From Isoalcanivorax pacificus W11-5 (GTDB lineage: Bacteria; Pseudomonadota; Gammaproteobacteria; Pseudomonadales; Alcanivoracaceae), in contig NZ_CP004387.1 in the NCBI RefSeq assembly GCF_000299335.2, forward strand, positions 2,666,001-2,730,000: DNA of 64,000 nt. Direction: 5' to 3'. Positions 20,253 through 26,858 of this stretch are shown one piece after another. The translations under genes and the position numbers were made by a program. Positions within the stretch are counted from its first letter, which is position 1, and each line of letters opens with the position of its first letter. The notes under the pieces were generated by a model, which did no database searches, was not told the origin of the DNA, and was given only the letters and a program-made list of their open reading frames with translations.

Positions 20253-20999
20253 ATGACCTATAAAAACCACGCCAGACATCTGCTGGCGGGCCTGCTGCTG
20301 TGTTGCACCAGCGCAGTCCTCGCCCAGACACCCGCGACACCGAACAGCCTCGACATGGCCGGGCAGCTCGCCCTGCTGATCGCCGACGTCGGCATGATGC
20401 ACTACGAGCCGGACAACGGCGCCCATGTGGACGAGGTCAACACCCGCATGCAGCGGCTGTCACCCCTGATGGACCGCTACCTGGCCGCACAACCTTCTGC
20501 GGAACGCAGCCGACTGACACCAGAGTGGCAGGCGATGCGCACACTGCTGCTGGGCGACAACACCGGGGCCGGTCTCGTCGATGGCTACGACAGCTATCTG
20601 CACGCCACCTATTCGGCACACCGCGACATCCTGCGTGAAGCGATCATCCGTGCCGCCCGCCAGCAAGCCCGGGGCGTGCCGGAACAGGCCACCCTGCAGA
20701 TGGCCCGTATCCTCAGCGGTTACATGCTGGTGGCAGCCAGCCCGTTCGGTTCGTTTGCCATGAGCAGCGAGGACGAAGACGCCGACCTGTCGCGACTGAG
20801 CCAGGACATGGACAGCCTCTGGCAAGAGTTGCTTGCCGACGCCCCGGCGCAAAGCCCGCTACGTGACGCGCACACCAAATGGCTGTTCATTCGCAGCAGC
20901 GTGCTGCGCGCCACTGAGGAATCCCTGCCGTATATCGTCAGCCGCAACGGCCGGCAGATCCTGCTCGCGCTGGCACGCAACGCCAATATCAGCCTGTAA
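20253..20999 (+). CDS. periplasmic protein of unknown function
   Basis: 248 residues. The first ~24 form a Sec signal peptide (LLAGLLLCCTSAVLAQ, probable cleavage after Ala). The mature part is mainly helical, acidic in the middle (SSEDEDADLSRLSQDMD), with no Cys motif or known enzyme signature. Start at 20253 was chosen because it places the signal peptide normally; an in-frame ATG at 20235 is an alternative. A strong terminator follows. I do not recognise the family. Confidence 0.65.
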   Translation: MTYKNHARHLLAGLLLCCTSAVLAQTPATPNSLDMAGQLALLIADVGMMHYEPDNGAHVDEVNTRMQRLSPLMDRYLAAQPSAERSRLTPEWQAMRTLLLGDNTGAGLVDGYDSYLHATYSAHRDILREAIIRAARQQARGVPEQATLQMARILSGYMLVAASPFGSFAMSSEDEDADLSRLSQDMDSLWQELLADAPAQSPLRDAHTKWLFIRSSVLRATEESLPYIVSRNGRQILLALARNANISL

Positions 21000-21023
21000 C
21001 GCGCACGCATGTCGATGCACCAT

Positions 21024-21058
21024 AAAAAAAGCCCGCTGTGTTTGCAGCGGGCTTTTTT
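21024..21058. terminator. bidirectional terminator
   Basis: A7 run, stem GCCCGCTG (21031-21038) with CAGCGGGC (21045-21052), then T6. Placed between two convergent genes, it can stop transcription from both. Confidence 0.92.
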
Positions 21059-21073
21059 GTCAGGCAGTACCGA

Positions 21074-22528
21074 TCAGAAGATGTGGAACAGCCTGTCGTT
21101 CAACCAGAGGTGCACCAGCACGCTGGCGATATAGCCCAGCAGAATCACCGGCATCCAGCGCAGATGACCAAGGAAGGTGTAGTGGCCACGCGCCTGGCCC
21201 ATCAGTGCCACGCCCGCCGCAGAACCGATCGACAGCAGGCTGCCGCCCACCCCGGCGGTCAGGGTGATCAGCAACCAGTGGCCGTGCGACATTTCCGGCG
21301 ACATGGTCAGCACTGCGAACATCACCGGGATGTTGTCGATCACCGCCGACATGATGCCCAGGAAGACGTTGGCGTAGGTGGCATTCCACTGCGTGAACAG
21401 CGTTTCCGAGAGCAGCGCCAGATAGCCCATGAAGCCCAGGCCACCAACACACATCACCACGCCATAGAAGAACAGCAGAGTGTCCCACTCAGCGCGCGCC
21501 ACCCGGTTGAAGACATCGAACGGCACCACGCCGCCCAGGCGCTTGAGGGCTTCTTCGTCACCCTTCTGCTGCGCCAGCGCGCGTTTGCGCTCCAGCGAGC
21601 GCGGCAGCGTGCGGCGCAGGAAGTAACCGAAGAACTGCAGGTACCCCAGGCCGGTCATCATGCCCAGCACCGGCGGCAGGCCCAGCACGCTGTGGCACGC
21701 CACGGCGGTAGCCACGGTGAGCAGGAACAGCGCCAGGATACGGAAGGCACCGCGCTTGAGCTCCACGGCTTCGTACACGGTGTCCGGCTTGCGGTTGGGA
21801 ATGAACAGGCTCATCACCACCGCCGGTACCAGGAAGTTGACCACGGACGGAATGAACAGCGCGAAGAATTCGTAGAACTGCACCTTGCCGGCCTGCCACA
21901 CCATCAGCGTGGTGATATCCCCGAACGGACTGAAGGCGCCACCGGCGTTGGCAGCCACGACAATGTTGATACAGCAGAGATTGATGAAGCGGCTGTCGTT
22001 CTCGGCCACCTTCACCACCACTGCACACATCAGCAGTGCGGTGGTCAGGTTGTCGGCCACCGGCGAAATGAAGAACGCCAGCAGGCCGGTGAGCCAGAAC
22101 AGGGTGCGGTAGCTGAAGCCCTTGCGCACCATCCAGGCTCGCAGCGCATCGAACAGGCGGCGCTCTTCCAGCGCGTTGATGTAGGTCATCGCCACCAGCA
22201 GGAACAGCATCAGCTCGGCGAATTCCAGCAGCGTATGCCGGAAGGCGTGCTCGGAGGCTTCGGTCATGCCGTGATTGACGTACACGGCGCCGATCAGCAC
22301 CCAGATGATACCGGCCGCCACCAGCACCGGCTTGGACTTGCGCAGATGCAGCTTTTCCTCGGCCATCACCAGCGCGTAGGCGAGCACGAAAATCACCAGT
22401 GCGATATAGCCGGTCCAGGTCTGGGTCAGGTCAAGCTGGCCTTCAGCGGCCAGGGCGGGGGAACTCAGCAACGACAGGAAAAAAACGGATAAGGCGGAAC
22501 AGATAACCGGCCAACACTTGCGGTACAT
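21074..22528 (-). CDS. nhaD: NhaD-type Na+(Li+)/H+ antiporter
   Basis: 484-residue inner-membrane protein with an N-terminal cleavable-looking signal (SALSVFFLSLLSSPALAAEG) and about 12 hydrophobic helices. Family blocks include FISPVADNLTTALLM, NIVVAANAGGAFSPFGDITTLMVW and SAVIDNIPVMFAVL, where the membrane-embedded Asp and Asn residues of the ion-transporter superfamily lie. Exports sodium or lithium using the proton gradient, as expected in a marine bacterium. Start at the ATG at 22528, just after a structured leader. Regulation by a cation-sensing leader RNA is proposed separately. Confidence 0.9.
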   Translation of the reverse strand: MYRKCWPVICSALSVFFLSLLSSPALAAEGQLDLTQTWTGYIALVIFVLAYALVMAEEKLHLRKSKPVLVAAGIIWVLIGAVYVNHGMTEASEHAFRHTLLEFAELMLFLLVAMTYINALEERRLFDALRAWMVRKGFSYRTLFWLTGLLAFFISPVADNLTTALLMCAVVVKVAENDSRFINLCCINIVVAANAGGAFSPFGDITTLMVWQAGKVQFYEFFALFIPSVVNFLVPAVVMSLFIPNRKPDTVYEAVELKRGAFRILALFLLTVATAVACHSVLGLPPVLGMMTGLGYLQFFGYFLRRTLPRSLERKRALAQQKGDEEALKRLGGVVPFDVFNRVARAEWDTLLFFYGVVMCVGGLGFMGYLALLSETLFTQWNATYANVFLGIMSAVIDNIPVMFAVLTMSPEMSHGHWLLITLTAGVGGSLLSIGSAAGVALMGQARGHYTFLGHLRWMPVILLGYIASVLVHLWLNDRLFHIF

Positions 22529-22550
22529 GACAGTCTCGCTCGACGAACAA

Positions 22551-22612
22551 CGGAGAGGGATGACCCGGCCGTCTGGCGACAATTCCCGACCACCCCGGTG
22601 GGAACCTCCGCT
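22551..22612 (-). promoter_or_regulatory. structured 5' leader of nhaD; candidate cation riboswitch
   Basis: On the minus strand, CGGAG (22610-22606) pairs with CTCCG (22555-22551), enclosing three small hairpins: TTCCC-ACC...GGT-GGGAA (22604-22583), GCC-AGAC-GGC (22577-22568) and GGG-TCAT-CCC (22566-22557). It ends 22 nt before the nhaD start codon. A closed multi-branch leader ahead of a Na+/Li+:H+ antiporter recalls the nhaA-I motif, described as a lithium-sensing riboswitch. I see the fold directly; the class is only a suggestion. Confidence 0.5.
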
Positions 22613-22701
22613 GTCGAACTCATGAACGGTCGAGCCATGGCACGAACGGCGCGCATGGTAGCACGCCGGCACACCGCGCTGTAGCCGTTTGATCCAGGGA
22701 A

Positions 22702-22714
22702 TTGATCCGGATCA
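22702..22714. promoter_or_regulatory. possible Anr/FNR-type site
   Basis: TTGATCCGGATCA matches the FNR/Anr consensus TTGAT-N4-ATCAA except for the last base. It lies about 90 bp upstream of the nhaD leader. The same 12-bp palindrome TGATCCGGATCA also occurs at 5692-5703, over a stop codon, so chance is a real possibility. Confidence 0.25.
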
Positions 22715-22798
22715 GGGCGGCATTTCGCCACGGCAGCAGAAAAACAAGGGAAACGACGCAGCCACACCTTCTGCCCTGCGACCAAGGTCGTGGGGGAC

Positions 22799-22925
22799 CA
22801 CGACTGACAGGCCGTCAGCAAAGCAAGCGCGGTAAGCGATTGATTTTCCCTGCCCATCTTCGCGGGCCTGTGCCGCAAAGATGGCTTGAAAACGCCTCAG
22901 AGAGGCGTTTCAGGCTGCTGACAAA
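22799..22925. repeat. dispersed TGTTGAAAA element, diverged copy B
   Basis: Aligns by eye with copy A at 19661-19806: shared GCCGTCAGC, AGCGATTGATT, CTGTGCCGCAAAGATGGC-type segments in the same order, and a final hairpin AACGCCTC/GAGGCGTT. The outer TTTTTCAACA end is missing and the copy ends in CAGGCTGCTGAC. Confidence 0.55.
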
Positions 22926-23096
22926 CCTCGGCAGCCATTCTTCTACTAAAAAATTATCCACCCAGGGCAAAGAGTCGCTGTTTTTCTGGTGATAGCCTCC
23001 ACTTGCATAGCCATAGGGCTGCAACCTGGAATGCGACCACCCACTTTTATATCGCCTCGAAGAGGTGATTCATAAAAACAGGGGTTTGTCCTCAGT

Positions 23097-23134
23097 CTGA
23101 AACGCCTCAGAGAGGCGTTTTCAACATCCTGCTA
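23097..23134. repeat. TGTTGAAAA element, terminal hairpin copy C
   Basis: Hairpin AAACGCCTC-AGA-GAGGCGTTT followed by TCAACATCCTGCTAAC. On the minus strand it reads GTTAGCAGGATGTTGAAAACGCC and provides the TAG stop of the EamA gene. Likely also its terminator. Confidence 0.65.
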
Positions 23135-24007
23135 ACGTGCCTCAGGCTGACGACGCCGCAACAGCCCTGACGCCAGCACCGCCCCGACGCTGGTCACCGC
23201 CAGCGCGACGGCTTCGGTCACCGACAGCGCCTCACCCAGCACCGGCACCGCCAGCAGGCCACTGACCACCGGCACCAGGGCCATCAGCGCCCCCATGGCC
23301 GCCGGGCCGATACTGCTGACTGCGCGCAGGTACAGCAGCATCGCCAGCACGGTCGCGATCAATCCCTGATACACCACCTGCAACGCAATATCGCCCACGG
23401 ACGCCGCGGCCAGATTGCCCGGCAGCCACAACAGATACAGCGGCAAAAACAGGGCCGCCGACCACAGCGCCGTGGTGATGGCGCCGGTCCAGGCCGATAC
23501 CTGCCAGCGCCGCGCCAGCACGGTATACAGCGACCAGCACAGCACCGCCGCCACCAGCCACAGGTCACCGGCCGGGTCACCGTGCCCACCGGTACTGGCC
23601 AGCATCAGCACGCCGCCGACAGCAATCGTCACCAGCCCGAGCCAGCGCAACGGCGATGGCCGGTCGCCCAGTATCAGCGCGGCAAACAGCGCGGCGCCGA
23701 AGGGGATCAGGCCCGGTAGCATCACCGCCGCGTGGACCGCCGACGTCAGCCGGAAGCCTTGATACACCGCCAATCCGTAACCCAGGCCGCCTACCAGCGC
23801 CAGCGTCAGGCCGCGCGCATTGAGCCACAACCGGCCGGGGCGCAGGAACGGCAACAGCAACAGGCTGCCGACGCCAAAGCGGATCGCCATGATGTCCCAA
23901 GGCGTGAGCGGACTGCGGCCCCCCGCGCGGGACACCAGCACAAACCCGGCCCAGCAGGCCACGGCCAGCAAGCCGGCGATCAGGCCCTGTCGTTCAGTGT
24001 GCGTCAT
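23132..24007 (-). CDS. EamA/DMT-family transporter (RhaT/YdcZ-like exporter)
   Basis: 291-residue inner-membrane protein with ten predicted helices forming two EamA repeats; the family signature appears in both halves (LPGLIPFGAALFAALILGDRPS; LMALVPVVSGLLAVPVLGEALS, shown only as short conserved ends GDRPS and GEALS). Probably exports a small metabolite or amino acid. Start at 24007 has GGGGAGAG upstream. It is divergent from a LysR gene 94 bp away, the usual layout for a regulator and its target exporter. The stop codon lies within a repeat element. Confidence 0.85.
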   Translation of the reverse strand: MTHTERQGLIAGLLAVACWAGFVLVSRAGGRSPLTPWDIMAIRFGVGSLLLLPFLRPGRLWLNARGLTLALVGGLGYGLAVYQGFRLTSAVHAAVMLPGLIPFGAALFAALILGDRPSPLRWLGLVTIAVGGVLMLASTGGHGDPAGDLWLVAAVLCWSLYTVLARRWQVSAWTGAITTALWSAALFLPLYLLWLPGNLAAASVGDIALQVVYQGLIATVLAMLLYLRAVSSIGPAAMGALMALVPVVSGLLAVPVLGEALSVTEAVALAVTSVGAVLASGLLRRRQPEAR

Positions 24008-24101
24008 GCGGCTCTCCCCGTGGCAGGGTTGTATTCTGGGCGGGCTGGCCATTCAGGTAAATTGAATTATCATGAAGCCACTGATCATCAATGGTGAATT
24101 C

Positions 24102-24965
24102 ATGAACCTGCGTGACCTCGACTGTTTTGTGGCCGTGGCAGAAACCGGCTCGGTGGTCGCCGCCAGCCGGCGCCTGAACCGGGTGCAGTCCGGCATTTCC
24201 GTGCGCCTGCGGCAACTGGAGCAGGACCTGGGGCAGCCGCTGTTCGACCGGCGTGGGCGAGGCCTCACCCTGAACAGCGCCGGGGAACGTTTTCTCGACG
24301 CGGCGCGCGACCTGTTGCAGCGTGCCGAGCAGGCCCGCGCCCTGCTGCGCGATCCACATCCGGCCGGGCAGTTTCGCCTGGGCAGCATGGAAAGCACCAT
24401 CGCCGCCCGGCTGCCGGCATTGCTGAGCCGTTTCCACGCCGACTACCCGGCGGTGCAACTGGAACTGGTCAGCCAGCCATCGTGGACCACCCTGCGCGCG
24501 GTGGAACGCGGCGAACTGGATGCCGCGTTCGTCTCCGCCGACGCGGTCAGCGACCAGCTCAGCCGGCAGCCGGTGTTTCGTGAGGAACTGGTGCTGGTGT
24601 CCGCGCGCGATCACCGCCCGGTGAAAAAGCCCGCCGATCTCGGCGACACGCCGCTGCTGGTGTTCGCGCCGGACTGCGCCTACCGCGCCCGGCTGGAACG
24701 CTGGGCACAACAGGACGGTGGCGCACCACGCCGCCGTATCGAGCTGCATTCCTATCATGTGATGCTCAGTTGTGCGGCGGCCGGCACCGGCGTCGGGCTG
24801 GTGCCGCAATCCGTGCTGGATGTGTTTGCCGACCGTGACAGGCTGGCGCTGCACAGGCTGCCGAGGGCCATCGCCCGGGATGACACTTGTCTGGTCTGGC
24901 ACCCGGCGCGTTGTGGTGCGAACCTGGCGGCGTTGCAGGCGGTGATCGGGGCGCCGTTATCGTAG
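24102..24965 (+). CDS. LysR-family transcriptional regulator
   Basis: 287 residues: N-terminal winged helix-turn-helix (MNLRDLDCFVAVAETGSVV; HTH core ASRRLNRVQSGISVRLRQLE), linker helix, and a type 2 periplasmic-binding-like effector domain. Likely controls the divergent EamA exporter and itself from the 94-bp gap between them. I prefer the ATG at 24102, which is the standard LysR start; an ATG at 24072 would add ten residues. The TAG stop (24963-24965) lies inside a 33-bp inverted-repeat arm. Confidence 0.9.
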   Translation: MNLRDLDCFVAVAETGSVVAASRRLNRVQSGISVRLRQLEQDLGQPLFDRRGRGLTLNSAGERFLDAARDLLQRAEQARALLRDPHPAGQFRLGSMESTIAARLPALLSRFHADYPAVQLELVSQPSWTTLRAVERGELDAAFVSADAVSDQLSRQPVFREELVLVSARDHRPVKKPADLGDTPLLVFAPDCAYRARLERWAQQDGGAPRRRIELHSYHVMLSCAAAGTGVGLVPQSVLDVFADRDRLALHRLPRAIARDDTCLVWHPARCGANLAALQAVIGAPLS

Positions 24966-25130
24966 GGTGGGTAGAGCCAAAGGCGAAACCCACCGGGTCC
25001 ATGTGGTGTACTGCTCGCACAGAACCATCGAAACTACCCACCTCCTAAGCGGGGCAGTTTCGATGGTTTTGCGGGAGTGAATAATGGGCATGGACATGGT
25101 GGGTTTCGCCTTTGGCTCTACCCACCCTAC
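24962..25130. repeat. 169-bp nested inverted repeat (REP-like pair)
   Basis: Perfect 33-bp arms at 24962-24994 and 25098-25130, each beginning GTAGGGTGGGTAGAGCC and each foldable on its own (GGTGGGT...ACCCACC). Inside are a 7-bp arm extension (GTCCATG 24997-25003 / CATGGAC 25089-25095) and a 13-bp stem AACCATCGAAACT (25023-25035) / AGTTTCGATGGTT (25056-25068), the latter followed by TTTT. It fills the whole gap between two convergent genes, and the TAG in each outer end is the stop codon of the neighbouring gene. Confidence 0.85.
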
Positions 25131-26749
25131 TTCAACCTTGGGTTGGTGACTTTCATTCGCCGCTTGATGCGCTCTTCCACGCTCAGTTCGCAGATCTCGT
25201 CCGCCTCGAAGATATCGCCGCCCACCGGTGTGCCATCGGCACGATGATACAGGTCCAGCAGCATCTGCCGGCGGTCATCCGCCAGCTCACGCAACAGCAC
25301 GATCATGATCATGAACAGGACGATGGCAAACGGCAGCGCCACCAGCAGCGACGCCGACTGCAGTCCGCGCAGGCCACTGGCGGCAATCAGCGTGATGCAG
25401 ATGGCGGAGATCAGCACACCCCAGCTCAGGCGTTTGTACAGCGGTGGGTCCAGCGATCCTTCATCGGTCATCTGCGCGACGATATAGGTCGCGGAATCCG
25501 CCGAGGTCACCAGGAAAGTAAAAATCAGGAACAGCGAAATGCTCGACAGGAACAGCGAGCCGGGCAGCGCGTCGTACATCGCGAACAGGCCACTGGCCAC
25601 GTCATCCGCCACAGCAGACGCCAGTGGTGCCACCGCGTTGGTTTCCAGGAACAGCGCATAGCCCCCGAAAATGGCGATCCAGATGCAGGCAAACAGCGGC
25701 GGCACCACCATCACGCCGATCACGAATTCCTGAATGGTACGGCCACGGGAAATCCGCGCGATAAAGGTGCCCACGAACGGCGACCAGGCAATCACCCAGG
25801 CCCAATAGAACACCGTGAATTCATTCATCCAGCCGCTCTTGTCAGCCGGTGGCAGGGTCAAACTCAGCTCGATGAAATTGCCCAGGTAACCGGCCATGCC
25901 GTTGACGAAACCGTCAATGATGTACACGGTCGGCCCGGTCACCAGCAGGTACAGCATCAGCAGCAGCGCCACCCCCACGTTCAGGTTGCTGAGCCATTTG
26001 ATGCCGCGATCCAGGCCGGAATAGGACGACACCGTGTAGACCGCAAACATGGCGCCCAGAATAGCCAGCTTGGTCCAGAACGTACTCGGCAGGCCAAACA
26101 CACTGCTCATGCCGCTGTTGATCTGCAGCACGCCCAGGCCGATGGAGGTGGCGATGCCCATCACCGTGGCCACCACCGCCAGCACGTCCAGCGCGTTGAG
26201 AATCGGCTTCTGGTAGCGCACCTTGCGCAGCACCGGCTCGACCATGTTCGAGACCAGGCCGGGACGGTCCTTGCGGAACTGGAAAAACGCGATGATCAGC
26301 CCCACCAGCGCAAACGCCGCCCATTGATTGACGCCCCAGTGGAAAAAGCTGTAACGCATCGCCAGCTCCACCGCTTCCGGCGAAGAGGCCTCGGCCAGCG
26401 CATGCGGTGGTGTCAGATAATGCTGCATCGGCTCGGCCATGCCATAGAACACCAGACCGACGCCGAAACCGGCGGAAAGCAGCATGCTGATCCAGGAGAA
26501 AAAGGAATAATCCGGTGTGCTGTCCTGCGGCCCGAGACGGGTCTTGCCATAGCGCCCGAAGGCGAGAAACAGCAGGAAGACGATAAACACGAAAATGGCC
26601 AGCAGATAAAACCAGCCGAAGTAGTAACTCAGGCGATCCAGGATCAGCCCGGCAGTGGCGGCGAATTGCGCCGGCCATATCGCGCCGGCAATCACCAGCA
26701 GAATGATGATGCTGGCGGAAATCAGGTAAACCCGTTGTCTGGCAAGCAT
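25127..26749 (-). CDS. BCCT-family transporter (betaine/carnitine/choline type)
   Basis: 540 residues with twelve transmembrane helices and the BCCT signature around WGVNQWAAFALVG and FTVFYWAWVIAWSPFVGTFIARISRGRT-type region (helix 8, Trp-rich substrate box WAWVIAWSP). A long charged C-terminal tail (ELADDRRQMLLDLYHRADG...) resembles the osmosensory domain of BetP/BetT. Sodium- or proton-coupled uptake of a quaternary ammonium compatible solute is likely, consistent with a marine habitat. Start is the ATG at 26749. The TAG stop is in the inverted-repeat arm. Confidence 0.9.
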   Translation of the reverse strand: MLARQRVYLISASIIILLVIAGAIWPAQFAATAGLILDRLSYYFGWFYLLAIFVFIVFLLFLAFGRYGKTRLGPQDSTPDYSFFSWISMLLSAGFGVGLVFYGMAEPMQHYLTPPHALAEASSPEAVELAMRYSFFHWGVNQWAAFALVGLIIAFFQFRKDRPGLVSNMVEPVLRKVRYQKPILNALDVLAVVATVMGIATSIGLGVLQINSGMSSVFGLPSTFWTKLAILGAMFAVYTVSSYSGLDRGIKWLSNLNVGVALLLMLYLLVTGPTVYIIDGFVNGMAGYLGNFIELSLTLPPADKSGWMNEFTVFYWAWVIAWSPFVGTFIARISRGRTIQEFVIGVMVVPPLFACIWIAIFGGYALFLETNAVAPLASAVADDVASGLFAMYDALPGSLFLSSISLFLIFTFLVTSADSATYIVAQMTDEGSLDPPLYKRLSWGVLISAICITLIAASGLRGLQSASLLVALPFAIVLFMIMIVLLRELADDRRQMLLDLYHRADGTPVGGDIFEADEICELSVEERIKRRMKVTNPRLK

Positions 26750-26858
26750 GACTCTCCACTCAATCGCCACCCGGTCCGCGCATTGCCGGCGTGGTGGCTT
26801 TCTCGTTGGTGAGCGGAAACCATAACCAACCCGGGCGGCGAGCGCCACCCGGCATGGC

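Larger units (their letters stand above)
22529..23131. other. 603-bp gene-free region: nhaD leader, Anr-like palindrome and decayed repeats
   Basis: No reading frame here has coding character. From the nhaD side it holds the structured leader, a TTGAT-CCGG-ATCA palindrome (22702-22714), a diverged copy of the TGTTGAAAA element (22799-22925) and the second half of that element (23097-23134). Between them (about 22930-23090) is an AT-richer stretch with ACTAAAAAATTATCC-like sequence, unlike its surroundings, which may be a remnant of something inserted. Confidence 0.6.

Noticed and set aside
21038-22492. 484-codon plus-strand frame opposite nhaD
   Set aside because: Antisense shadow rich in His/Gln/Arg; nhaD on the minus strand has conserved transporter motifs.
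22702-22992. 96-codon frame in the nhaD upstream gap
   Set aside because: Runs through the decayed repeat element, no ribosome site, no recognisable protein features.
25112-26812. 566-codon plus-strand frame opposite the BCCT gene
   Set aside because: Same composition bias as other shadows; also crosses the inverted repeat.
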